The translations under genes were made by a program, and so were the position numbers. Of a stretch of DNA of 51,698 nt, positions 43,032 through 51,076 are shown one piece after another (within the stretch, counting starts at the first letter, position 1; the number at the start of each line of letters is the position of its first letter). Below the pieces are notes generated by a model. That model had not been told where the DNA came from, did not search any database, and worked only from the letters and a program-made list of their open reading frames with translations. Origin of the DNA: DALYDK01 sp964477125. Lineage in GTDB: Bacteria; Patescibacteriota; Saccharimonadia; Saccharimonadales; CAIOMD01. The DNA is taken from assembly GCA_964477125.1 (NCBI GenBank), contig CAYZCZ010000004.1, forward strand, positions 1 to 51,698, read 5' to 3'.

Positions 43032-43742
43032 ATGAGTAAGCCAAATAATGATGTCCAAATAAACAATGAAGCCGATGCTGCTAAAAAAGCACTTAAAAAT
43101 GACCTAAAGCCAGTTAGTGCTGGTAATAAACACAAAGCAACAAAATCTAAAAGTGTTAATCTATCCAATAAAGCAGAACTACCTTCTAATATATTCACAA
43201 AGTTTGGGTTCACCTCCTCACATCTTAAATACGGGCTTGTACTAATTGCTATATTGACCATTGGTATATGTGGTGGCTATGTTGTCAACAGTAGCCAGGC
43301 AGAAAAGAATAAATCGCAACCAGTTGTTGATAGCTCTTCTGCTTCAATATACCTAACTCCAGCTAACCAAAATATTAGTAATAACCAATCATTTAGCGTT
43401 GCCGTTAAAGCGAATAGCGGGGCTACAAACGTAAATGCAGTTCAAGCGACTATTTCATATCCTTCTAATATTATAGAAGTTGATTCTATTAGTACGGAAA
43501 ATAGCGCCTACAAGTTAGATGTTATTAGTTCTAACTCAAATGGAAAAATAACTATTGCTCGTGGCCAAATAGGGGGTATTACCGGTGACAATATTATTGC
43601 CAATATCACTTTTAAATCAAAGAGTACCGGTAAGGCGACTTTAAAATTCATAAATGAAACTGCCTTGGTAGACTCAAAGACTAATAAGAATATAATTTCT
43701 CTTCCTGCCAATGCCAAAAATGCAAACTTAGATATTCAGTAG
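43032..43742 (+). CDS. Membrane-anchored cohesin-domain-like protein
   Basis: This 236-residue protein has a basic cytoplasmic N-terminus (about 60 residues, Lys/Asn/Ala-rich), one membrane segment (about 70-88) and an external beta domain with the cohesin pattern: IYLTPANQNISNNQSFSVAVKAN, NAVQATISYPSNIIEVDSIS and a late TGDNIIANITFKSKSTGKATLKF. Cohesin-like domains bind partner domains or act as surface adhesion modules. It may be one of the envelope proteins on which host contact depends (inference). The neighbouring sulfur-gene cluster is convergent. Confidence 0.75.
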   Translation: MSKPNNDVQINNEADAAKKALKNDLKPVSAGNKHKATKSKSVNLSNKAELPSNIFTKFGFTSSHLKYGLVLIAILTIGICGGYVVNSSQAEKNKSQPVVDSSSASIYLTPANQNISNNQSFSVAVKANSGATNVNAVQATISYPSNIIEVDSISTENSAYKLDVISSNSNGKITIARGQIGGITGDNIIANITFKSKSTGKATLKFINETALVDSKTNKNIISLPANAKNANLDIQ

Positions 43743-43778
43743 GCTAAGTTTATCGCTCATTCTGGTAATTATTAGCTT

Positions 43779-44459
43779 TTATATAAAGATGATCTGGCTA
43801 CGATCAGTAGCTTTTTCATAGAATTGCCCAACAGTTAATATGTCGTCAACGCCTTCCCACATATCATCGCGGGTTAAATGGAACATTTCAGCAGCCAATT
43901 TACAGCCATATATGCTACCACCTGCGGCCTTAATGATTTCCAAAAATTCACCAACACCAGGGATATCAAGTTTTTCCATTTCTTTGCGCATCATATGGGT
44001 CGCAAATGCCTCCATGCCTGGCATAACCCCGACAACTTCTGGCATATGCATGCCTGGGTTACCAGCCACGGCTATTTTAAGGTGTTCCATGCGCTTTTTA
44101 GTTATTACATCTAACCCGAAGAAGGTAAAGAACATATCTACCTCTATGCCCTCGCTACGTGCGCCATTGGCCATAATAAGTGCAGCATAAACACTATCTA
44201 CTCCGGCCTTAGAACATACTATCATCACTTTTTCCAAAGGTTTTCGAGTTTTATCATTCTCACACTTTTCGCAACCAGCATGTTCCTCGGACCTAGCTTC
44301 TTCGTCTTCTAATTTTTGGGTATCTTTAACACAATTACAGCCTTCACTACACTCGCAATTATTACCGCACTGACAAACATCACTGCATTTACATTCTTCG
44401 CCACATTGGCAATCGTCACAACATTCACAGTTACATTTTTTAGCATCTTCTTCAAACAT
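43779..44459 (-). CDS. DsrE-family sulfur protein fused to a Cys-rich metallothionein-like domain
   Basis: The first 66 residues contain 16 Cys, and from Cys17 to Cys43 they follow an exact six-residue period (CxCxxx five times), with acidic residues between, so this part is probably a metal-binding module. From about residue 75 the protein is a DsrE2-like domain: KVMIVCSKAGVDSVYAALIMANGARSEGIEVDMFFTFFGLD, then GGSIYGCKLAAEMFHL with the conserved Cys, and FYEKATDRSQIIFI. DsrE proteins carry persulfide sulfur between enzymes. It is the last gene of the SQR-TusE-DsrE operon and has an AAGGAG site. Confidence 0.85.
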   Translation of the reverse strand: MFEEDAKKCNCECCDDCQCGEECKCSDVCQCGNNCECSEGCNCVKDTQKLEDEEARSEEHAGCEKCENDKTRKPLEKVMIVCSKAGVDSVYAALIMANGARSEGIEVDMFFTFFGLDVITKKRMEHLKIAVAGNPGMHMPEVVGVMPGMEAFATHMMRKEMEKLDIPGVGEFLEIIKAAGGSIYGCKLAAEMFHLTRDDMWEGVDDILTVGQFYEKATDRSQIIFI

Positions 44460-44486
44460 AATATTAGTCTCCTTTTTTAAACTTTA

Positions 44487-44798
44487 TTATAGACAACTGG
44501 TTGGTTTTGGTAGGCCAGCAATTTTGCTAGCGTTTTTTAATGGACCAGCAGGGAATAACTGATAAAATTCCTTAATATCACAAATGCCACTGTTGCCGAC
44601 TTTACGAATGTTTACTTCCACGCCATTAGCATGTTGGTCACGTAACCAGTTAAGAATATCCCAATGTTTTTGGCTTAATTCATTTAGCCCTAGGTTACTT
44701 GCAATCTCCTTGGCGATTTCACCATTCCATTGATTCATATCAGTCATGTAGCCTTCTACATTTACGCTTACTGTTTGACCGGCAATTGTCGCTTCCAT
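44487..44798 (-). CDS. TusE/DsrC/DsvC-family sulfur relay protein
   Basis: This 103-residue protein begins VNVEGYMTDMNQWNGEIAKEIA, and its C-terminus is IAGLPKPTSCL, with the conserved penultimate Cys102 that carries sulfur in this family. In true DsrC a second Cys lies about 10-11 residues upstream; here that place reads KNASKIAG with no Cys, which is the TusE-like form. An extra Cys occurs in SGICDIKEF. AAGGAG lies upstream. It sits between the SQR-like oxidoreductase and the DsrE protein and probably receives sulfur from one and passes it to the other. Confidence 0.9.
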   Translation of the reverse strand: MEATIAGQTVSVNVEGYMTDMNQWNGEIAKEIASNLGLNELSQKHWDILNWLRDQHANGVEVNIRKVGNSGICDIKEFYQLFPAGPLKNASKIAGLPKPTSCL

Positions 44799-44810
44799 TT
44801 TTACTCCTTA

Positions 44811-46184
44811 TTATTTCGTTATTGGCGAATTATTATTATTTTGGGCAATTTGTTTTTCTTCTTCAGTGGCTTTTGCCAAGCCATCATCAAAAGATTGATC
44901 TGTGGCACTTATTGATCCTAGCTGTGTAGATGTTAATATGGCATCCGGAGATATTTTATCTATTTTTTTGCCACTTAATTTCAGTTTGTTCGGAATAAAT
45001 GGAATTGGCCTAGCTTTTAACAACATATTCCAATATATATATCTAAATGCCAATTTTCCGACGTGGTTTAGCCGGCTCTCTTTAAGCAAGCTCATTGGTC
45101 CAATAACAGGGAAGGGAAACTTACCCTCAAGCGGTTCAACTTCGTAATTAAAATCTATTAGCAAAGCTTTGCCACCCCCAGTTTCAACAAAACAATTAGC
45201 ATGACCATCAAAATCTTTAACTAACGGTTGACCATTAAAGAATCGCTGTATATTTTCAGTTAAAACATCTGTTTCAAAATGTGCTGTTGAGCCGGCTTTT
45301 GAAGCAGGCACGTTAGTAGCATCACCAGCCACAAAAATATTACTAAAGGCTTTAGATTGCAACGTGTTGTGGTCAGTATCAATAAAACCTAATTCATCAC
45401 CGAGACCAGAATCAATGATGATTTGCGAACCTTTGTTTGTGGGTATTGTTACTAGTAAATCAAATGGCACTTCCCGGCCTTCGTATGAAACTATCTTTTT
45501 ATCCACGTTGTTAACTTCCATGATGCTAAACTCGGGTTCAACCCTAATGTTACGGTCGTTTAAAAGATGCCCTAACTTTTCGCTAGCTTTTGGTTTTGTA
45601 AATGCTCCAGTTAACGGAGTCACATATGTTATTTCTACGTTGTCGCGCATTTTACGTTTCTTAAAATAACTATCAGCTAAAAAGCTAAATTCTAAAGGCG
45701 CAACAGGGCACTTAATTGGCATTTCGGCAATATTAACTACAAGTTTTCCGCCTTGCCATTTCGCAAGTTTTTCCTGAAGCTTCAATGCGCCATCTAGCGA
45801 ATAAAAATCAAAGATATCTTGTTGCCACAACGGACCTTTGAGGCCTTCTATTTCATCTGGTACTATTCTGGAGCCGGTAGCAATAATTAGTAAGTCATAT
45901 CCTATATTGGTACCATCCACCAAGTTTACATTGTTTATTTCGGGATTAATTTTGGCAACTTTAGCCTGTAAAAAAATGGCTCTTTTAGTTATGAACTTCT
46001 TTTTGGGTTTTACAATTTGGCTAATTTTAGCCATTTTAAAGGGCAAAAATAAGAATCCTGGCTGGTAGTAATGATCAGGGTGGGCATCAATAATAGTTAC
46101 ATCAAACTTTTTAGCTAATTTATTAGCCATAATGGTACCAGCTGTACCAGCGCCCAAAATAATAATTCTTTTTTGATTTTTCAT
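44811..46184 (-). CDS. Sulfide:quinone oxidoreductase-like flavoprotein
   Basis: This 457-residue FAD protein has the N-terminal dinucleotide motif IIILGAGTAGTIMANKL, IIATGSRIVPDE, and a C-terminal FAD site FVAGDATNVPASKAGSTAHFE. Redox Cys candidates match SQR: Cys159 in MPIKCPVAPLEF and Cys331 in GHANCFVETGGGKALL. A C-terminal amphipathic region (LAFRYIYWNMLLKARPIPFIP) would anchor it to the membrane. SQR oxidises sulfide to polysulfide or persulfide using quinone. Two sulfur carrier genes follow on the same strand. Saccharibacteria usually lack a full respiratory chain, so the electron acceptor is unclear. Confidence 0.85.
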   Translation of the reverse strand: MKNQKRIIILGAGTAGTIMANKLAKKFDVTIIDAHPDHYYQPGFLFLPFKMAKISQIVKPKKKFITKRAIFLQAKVAKINPEINNVNLVDGTNIGYDLLIIATGSRIVPDEIEGLKGPLWQQDIFDFYSLDGALKLQEKLAKWQGGKLVVNIAEMPIKCPVAPLEFSFLADSYFKKRKMRDNVEITYVTPLTGAFTKPKASEKLGHLLNDRNIRVEPEFSIMEVNNVDKKIVSYEGREVPFDLLVTIPTNKGSQIIIDSGLGDELGFIDTDHNTLQSKAFSNIFVAGDATNVPASKAGSTAHFETDVLTENIQRFFNGQPLVKDFDGHANCFVETGGGKALLIDFNYEVEPLEGKFPFPVIGPMSLLKESRLNHVGKLAFRYIYWNMLLKARPIPFIPNKLKLSGKKIDKISPDAILTSTQLGSISATDQSFDDGLAKATEEEKQIAQNNNNSPITK

Positions 46185-46285
46185 ATTTATAAATTTATAG
46201 GTTTAATTATACTACTTATGCTTATAAAGTTTAAATACTATTCAGAAATATTATTATCATAATATCCAGGTATAATAGTGCTAAT

Positions 46286-47104
46286 ATGCGCTTAAACGTT
46301 TTTAAAAATATATTTAACCGATTATTTAACCGGCCCCAGCCCTTAAATATTCGCTATAAAACCGGCCATGGTTTACCGGTAATTTTGCTTCATGGCATCG
46401 CTAGTGATGCAACAGCGTGGGATAAAACAATCACTAAAGTAAATACAAAAAAGTACCAAGTTGTAGCAATAGATTTATTAGGCTTTGGGAATTCACCAAA
46501 ACCAGATAAAAATAGTTATTCACTAGAAGACCAAGCCAGGCAAGTAGCTTATACAATTAAGAAAAATAAAATAAAACAGCCAGTTGTAATAGTGGGCCAT
46601 TCTTTGGGGGGACTTGTGGCCTTAGAAATTGCTAGTCATAAAATATTAAAAATATCTAAGCTCATACTTTGTAGCCCACCAATTTATTTACCAGGTGACT
46701 ACGGCAATATATCATCAGATTATAAAAAGACGGACAGGGCTAAAAGTAATGCCTACTTTGCCTTATATGAAATAATTGCCAATAAACCAAAAGTCTCACT
46801 CAATACAGCTAAACGTATTGCTAATAAATTTTCAGGATTTACCCTAACATCAGAAACCTGGATTCCTTTTAAAAGGAGCCTTTTAAATGCTATAAATAGC
46901 CAGAACTCATTAAACCAACTTAGAAAAATTAAAACGAAAACGACTATTATTTACGGCAATTTAGATCTATTTGTAGTGCCAAAATATTATAAAGATTGTG
47001 CAAAAACCAATAAATACATTAGCTTAGAATCTTTTACAGGTTCACATAGTATAAATACAAAATATAGTAAACTAATCGCTAAAAATATAAACCATACTAA
47101 ATAG
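46286..47104 (+). CDS. Alpha/beta-hydrolase (MhpC-like)
   Basis: This 272-residue hydrolase has VILLHGIASDATAWDK (oxyanion), VVAIDLLGFGNSPKP, the nucleophile motif VVGHSLGGLVALEIA, IYGNLDLFVVP (acid) and FTGSHSI (His). No signal peptide is evident. The substrate cannot be predicted from the fold. TATAAT ends 9 bases before the ATG. Its end overlaps the convergent CAP-protein gene by 8 bases. Confidence 0.85.
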   Translation: MRLNVFKNIFNRLFNRPQPLNIRYKTGHGLPVILLHGIASDATAWDKTITKVNTKKYQVVAIDLLGFGNSPKPDKNSYSLEDQARQVAYTIKKNKIKQPVVIVGHSLGGLVALEIASHKILKISKLILCSPPIYLPGDYGNISSDYKKTDRAKSNAYFALYEIIANKPKVSLNTAKRIANKFSGFTLTSETWIPFKRSLLNAINSQNSLNQLRKIKTKTTIIYGNLDLFVVPKYYKDCAKTNKYISLESFTGSHSINTKYSKLIAKNINHTK

Positions 47105-47699
47105 GTTGATTTTTAGCAAAATGGAATACGGCATAGACGCACCCATCAGTAACATTATTTAGTTCGCTAACACCAATATTAGTAAAATCACCGACCATAA
47201 TATCGTAATGGGTAGGACTGGCAACTAGTGCCTTAAAGGCAGAATCTCTAGTCACAAAACACCTAGCCAAGTTTTCGCCTACTTTTTGGCTATCAGGTGA
47301 TTGTCTCCATATAAAATCTGAAAAACTTTCACCGTTAGGACCGTAATGACCCCAATAATTATTGCTCACCATATCACGGGCCTTTAAAGATGCCGATTTC
47401 TCTAGCACCGAACTATATTCCAATGGTTTCTTTCCAAGGCTAGAACGCAATTGATTAATCTGTTGAATATAATAAATGTCAGCTGGGTTTATGGCTCTAG
47501 CCTGGTTATTAGCATTTTCTATGCCACTGGCTGAAGGGCTGGCAGCCTGCAATGAAACACTTGAAAACACAATCCCTACTAGCAAAATAGCCAAAACAAA
47601 GCGCAGTTTTTCTACTGCATGAATAATACCCCAATACCAACCATGGTTTTCGCTAACTACTTCCGTAGAAGGATAAATTGTATTATTCTCCTCAAACAT
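47097..47699 (-). CDS. CAP-domain (SCP/PR1-like) secreted protein
   Basis: The start at 47699 (MFEENNTIYPSTEVV) is preferred to 47759, whose extra residues are not conserved-looking. The 200-residue protein has a membrane segment or signal near residues 28-50, then a CAP domain: QINQLRSSLGKKPLEYSSVLEKSASLKARDM, WGHYGPNGESF and VGENLARCF, with the canonical His and Glu. CAP proteins are secreted and often bind lipids or act in interactions between cells. The role here is unknown. Confidence 0.87.
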   Translation of the reverse strand: MFEENNTIYPSTEVVSENHGWYWGIIHAVEKLRFVLAILLVGIVFSSVSLQAASPSASGIENANNQARAINPADIYYIQQINQLRSSLGKKPLEYSSVLEKSASLKARDMVSNNYWGHYGPNGESFSDFIWRQSPDSQKVGENLARCFVTRDSAFKALVASPTHYDIMVGDFTNIGVSELNNVTDGCVYAVFHFAKNQPI

Positions 47700-48040
47700 C
47701 CTATACCTTTCAATATCTTGTAGTATATTATAACATATAATTATAATCTTATAAAACATATTATATGTTATGTTTTTGTAGTGTAAGCTAGGCTATATTT
47801 TAAGGATTTTTATTATAGTTTAAGGCTCGCTAATATTTTATGATTAATCATTTCTTTAGTCCGCACTACACTATCAAAATATTGTTTATCTATCCAACTA
47901 TTTAAATAGACTAAACATGTTATAAAGTTCTATACCTTCCAAGTTATCTAACTATATTTATAGGTAAGAGAGAACTTAAAAACAATATACTTTTTTACGA
48001 AATTTAACAAAATAACAGGGAATAACTATTTTTTAAATAG
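47700..48040. other. Intergenic region with no recognised gene
   Basis: Very AT-rich. It contains the CAP-gene upstream region and a 12-bp palindrome at 48020-48046 (GAATAACTATTT/AAATAGTTATTC, 3-base loop) that overlaps the malic enzyme stop codon. The palindrome may slow or end transcription, but no clear T run follows it on the minus strand. I see no reading frame or RNA in the rest. Confidence 0.6.
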
Positions 48041-49207
48041 TTATTCATTTTTAAACACTGCTGAGACAGCTTCAACTACTTTCTTATCAAACACACTAGG
48101 AATAATATAGTCTGCTCGTGGCTCCGTGACTATACTGGCTATTGCTTCCGCAGCAGCTATTTTTTTATCTTCCGTAATAAATTGTCCAGTGTCTAACGCT
48201 CCCCTAAACAAGCCAGGGAATGCCAGGACATTATTTACCTGATTTGGATAATCACTTCTTCCTGTGGCTATAATTTTAGCTCCTGCAGACAAGGCAAGCG
48301 CTGGTAAAATTTCAGGCTCAGGATTCGCCAGTGCAAAGATAATCGGATCTTTGGCCATTTTTTTAATCATATCTTGAGTAATAGTATTCGGACCTGATAC
48401 TCCAATAATTACATCCGCGCCCTCAATAACTAATTCAACTTCGCAATTGTTGTCAGATAAATTTGTAAATTTTAATAAATTTGTTTTTGATTCATTCAGA
48501 TCAGTTCTCTCTTTATGGATCAGGCCCTTGCTATCTACAGCAAACATCCTGGGGCCAGTTCCATTACCATCTACAGACAACATTTTACCGTATGTGCTAA
48601 GTAACTTTGCAATCGCAACCCCTGCAGCACCGGCTCCAATAATAATAATTTTTGCTGTTCTTAAATCTCGTCCAGTAACTTTACAGGCATTGATCAATCC
48701 CGCTAGGACAACAACGGCAGTACCATGCTGATCATCATGCATTATCGGTATTGATAATCGTTTCTTCAGCTCATCTTCAATATAAAAACAATTTGGCGCA
48801 GCAAAATCTTCTAAATTTATAGCACCAAAGCTAGGGGCAATATTTACTATAGTTTCAATTACCTTATCTGGATCTTGTGTGCTTAATACTATCGGAGTTG
48901 CATCTATCCCTGCAAATTCTTTAAAAAGCATTGCTTTACCTTCCATAACAGGTAGTGCGGCTTTTGGTCCAATATTACCAAGCCCCAATACTGCAGAACC
49001 GTCAGAGATTACTGCAACAGTGTTATTAAGACTAGTATAATCTCTGGCTTTGTCAGGATTATCTGCTAAGTAGGATGCAACCGCACCAACACCAGGGCTG
49101 TAGTAAATACTGAGGTCCTTTGGTGAGGTTAGCTTGGCCTTAGAAACAACTTCAATTTTACCTTTTAATTTTTTATGCGCATTTAGTGCTTCTTCGTAAA
49201 TATCCAT
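48041..49207 (-). CDS. NAD(P)-dependent malic enzyme (malate oxidoreductase, decarboxylating)
   Basis: This enzyme converts malate to pyruvate and CO2. The start at 49207 (MDIYEEALNAHKKLKGKIEV, 388 residues) has TATAAT ending exactly 7 bases upstream, so it is probably leaderless; 49228 lies upstream of that box. Motifs include YYSPGVGAVA, VISDGSAVLGLGNIGP, PIMHDDQHGTAVVVLAGL, IIIGAGAAGVAIAKLL (NAD fold), PIIFALANPEPEI and GRSDYPNQVNNVLAFPG. Conserved catalytic Tyr, Lys and metal Asp/Glu positions appear intact. It is divergent from the DAHP-synthase attenuator. Confidence 0.94.
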   Translation of the reverse strand: MDIYEEALNAHKKLKGKIEVVSKAKLTSPKDLSIYYSPGVGAVASYLADNPDKARDYTSLNNTVAVISDGSAVLGLGNIGPKAALPVMEGKAMLFKEFAGIDATPIVLSTQDPDKVIETIVNIAPSFGAINLEDFAAPNCFYIEDELKKRLSIPIMHDDQHGTAVVVLAGLINACKVTGRDLRTAKIIIIGAGAAGVAIAKLLSTYGKMLSVDGNGTGPRMFAVDSKGLIHKERTDLNESKTNLLKFTNLSDNNCEVELVIEGADVIIGVSGPNTITQDMIKKMAKDPIIFALANPEPEILPALALSAGAKIIATGRSDYPNQVNNVLAFPGLFRGALDTGQFITEDKKIAAAEAIASIVTEPRADYIIPSVFDKKVVEAVSAVFKNE

Positions 49208-49259
49208 TCGGCCAATTATACTACCCATTGCCCTAGCAACACAAAATTACAATTATTAT

Positions 49260-49288
49260 TTGACACAACACGGTCCTAGTACTAGAAT
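49260..49288 (+). promoter_or_regulatory. Promoter of the Phe/Tyr-attenuator transcript
   Basis: A perfect TTGACA (49260-49265), a 17-base spacer and TAGAAT (49283-49288). The leader-peptide ATG (49296) lies 7 bases after the -10 box. Confidence 0.8.
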
Positions 49289-49295
49289 TTTGGTT

Positions 49296-49358
49296 ATGAT
49301 AGCAAGAAAAACTTATTTTGGTTTTTATTTTATTAACCCACTTAGGGCGGATTGCTAA
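49296..49358 (+). CDS. Phe/Tyr-rich leader peptide (attenuator)
   Basis: A 20-residue frame: MIARKTYFGFYFINPLRADC. Residues 7-12 are Tyr-Phe-Gly-Phe-Tyr-Phe, five aromatic out of six. The promoter spacing implies that the transcript begins at or next to this ATG. The last codons contain GGGCGG (49345-49350), one arm of the antiterminator. Low charged tRNA-Phe or tRNA-Tyr would stall the ribosome before this arm. The next gene resembles DAHP synthase, the first step of aromatic synthesis, which matches the codons. Confidence 0.78.
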   Translation: MIARKTYFGFYFINPLRADC

Positions 49359-49410
49359 ATTTATAAATTTTTAACCACAGCATAACAACCGTCCAAGAGG
49401 GCGGTTTTTT
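49345..49410 (+). promoter_or_regulatory. Transcription attenuator with competing stems
   Basis: CCGTCC (49389-49394) can pair upstream with GGGCGG (49345-49350; one G-U) or downstream with the identical GGGCGG (49399-49404). The downstream stem AACCGTCC/GGGCGGTT, closed by AAGA, is followed by a T run and is an intrinsic terminator. The AAGGA site of the structural gene follows. Confidence 0.82.
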
Positions 49411-49429
49411 AAATTAAGGAACAAATACC

Positions 49430-50362
49430 ATGGAACAATTATCAATAAAAACGAAACATCAGGTAAGCACCCCCAGCCAAGACACCGAAATGGCAATATT
49501 AAATAAACGTCTCCAAATATCTACTGCCATACAGGAAGGAATTGGCACAATTGCTATTATTGGGCCCTGTGCATTAGATAATAATGAAGATTTACTATTA
49601 AACGAAAGTAGTCAGCTACATAGCCTGCAAGAAGAAACTGGCTTGATTACTATTAGCAGACGGGCGTTTTGGAAGCCAAGATCTAATGAAGAAAGTTGGA
49701 AGGGGCTAGAAACAACAGATCCACATGATTCATATCGTTTAATTTTGGGTAATGCTCAACAATATGCTAATAATTCGGCAGAAATCGGTCATTTTGAACA
49801 TATAGAAAAATATGGTCCCTTGCTAAACTTTGGTTGGTTTGGTGCGCGTAATAAAAAGCCTGGATTTAAAAAAAAGGTTGCTGATTGGGACCATTCACTT
49901 TCGCTAGGTATAAAAAATGATTTAGATGGCACCATCGATGATGCGCTAAGAGAAATTGATGATATTAATTCTGCTCGCCGGCATATAGAAAACAGTGGCA
50001 AAGCAATATTAATCTACCGTGGTGGCGATAATGCCCAAAACCCAGACACTTGGACTCAAAACTACCTAAACGCCCTGGAGCAAACAAATGGTAAGTTAAT
50101 TGTTGATACTGCCCATGGCGCAGAAATGGCCTTTCATCCGGATGGGCTGTTCAAGAAATCGGTTGCCGGCCAGCAAGCAAGCTTAAGCAGGGTTCTTGAA
50201 CTTGCCGAAAAAGGGGCAATTCCACTGGGTATCATGATGGAAGCTAGCGATACCAAAGAAACATCTGATAATCGCAGAGTTGACCCCAACATGCCATTTA
50301 ATATCGCCATTGAAGGCCTAAGAAGATTGTCGGCAATTGCAAACCCAATATCAATCGACTAG
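49430..50362 (+). CDS. DAHP synthase-like protein (class I, AroFGH family)
   Basis: The family condenses PEP and erythrose 4-phosphate to DAHP. The 310-residue protein follows the AroG motif order: AIIGPCALDNN (metal Cys), RRAFWKPRSNEESWKGLETTDPH (KPR loop for PEP), FGWFGARN, LGIKNDLDG, LIYRGGDNA, VDTAHG (metal His) and GIMMEAS (metal Glu). Several positions differ from the classical residues, and the protein is about 40 residues shorter than AroG, so activity may be changed. No other shikimate gene is in the window. Control by a Phe/Tyr leader supports an aromatic-amino-acid role. Confidence 0.78.
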   Translation: MEQLSIKTKHQVSTPSQDTEMAILNKRLQISTAIQEGIGTIAIIGPCALDNNEDLLLNESSQLHSLQEETGLITISRRAFWKPRSNEESWKGLETTDPHDSYRLILGNAQQYANNSAEIGHFEHIEKYGPLLNFGWFGARNKKPGFKKKVADWDHSLSLGIKNDLDGTIDDALREIDDINSARRHIENSGKAILIYRGGDNAQNPDTWTQNYLNALEQTNGKLIVDTAHGAEMAFHPDGLFKKSVAGQQASLSRVLELAEKGAIPLGIMMEASDTKETSDNRRVDPNMPFNIAIEGLRRLSAIANPISID

Positions 50363-50402
50363 CAGAAGTGGTATCGTTAAAAGTGAACTAAAGGAGATAA
50401 TT

Positions 50403-50990
50403 ATGGCAAACGAAGGCAAATCGCGTACATTTATATGGATAGTTATTATTCTACTAATAATCAGTCTTGGTGTTAGCGCATTCTTGTGGCGTGATAATCA
50501 GGCCAAAAAAGAGCAAAACAAAAACCTACAAACTATGTCAGAATTACAAAAGCAACTAGCCGACCTAAACAAAAAAATGGAAAGTGCTACAAATAGTAGT
50601 AATTCCCAGCAACAGAACAAAGCAGTACCTAGCACTCAAGACATTTCTAACATAGAAAGTGCCATTACCTCGGGGAACACTAGTGCGCTAGAAGGCTATA
50701 TGGCTAGTACCGTAGCGGTAGTCATAGCTGCATCGGAAAGTGCAGGGGACCGAACTCCAAGCCAAGCAGTCAGCGACCTTAAGTACCTATCAAATGCAAC
50801 TAGCCCCTGGAACTTTAAACTAGATGCAACGACCCTAACAAAATATCAAAACGGTGAGTATAAAACTTATTTTAAAACCAATACCCTAGTAGGCAAGTCA
50901 GCCAATGGCTACGTGGTAGCCTTTAACTTTAATAGTGCAGGCAAAATAAATGGTATCTTTATGGCTGTTAACAGTAGTCTGCTTGAATAA
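50403..50990 (+). CDS. Single-pass membrane protein with coiled coil, unknown function
   Basis: The start is the ATG at 50403, set by AAAGGAGAT; in-frame codons back to 50337 overlap the upstream gene. The 195-residue protein has a membrane segment at about 9-28, a Gln/Lys/Glu coiled coil (about 35-65), a Ser/Asn/Gln-rich linker and a small external domain beginning SNIESAITSGNTSALEGYMASTV. Similar external domains occur in other Patescibacteria membrane proteins, but I cannot name a family. It is probably co-transcribed with the DAHP-synthase-like gene, 40 bases upstream. Confidence 0.65.
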   Translation: MANEGKSRTFIWIVIILLIISLGVSAFLWRDNQAKKEQNKNLQTMSELQKQLADLNKKMESATNSSNSQQQNKAVPSTQDISNIESAITSGNTSALEGYMASTVAVVIAASESAGDRTPSQAVSDLKYLSNATSPWNFKLDATTLTKYQNGEYKTYFKTNTLVGKSANGYVVAFNFNSAGKINGIFMAVNSSLLE

Positions 50991-51076
50991 TATCTAAAAT
51001 GCAAAGATGCCCCAGCTAGCCTGATTACCGAAAACAGGTTATAATAAATGAAAGTTAAATTAAAAGAGGGTTACTA

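Noticed and set aside
48020..48046. The 12-bp palindrome as a firm intrinsic terminator
   Set aside because: It overlaps the malic enzyme stop codon and lacks a good T run on the minus strand, so it is reported only as a possible signal within the intergenic region.
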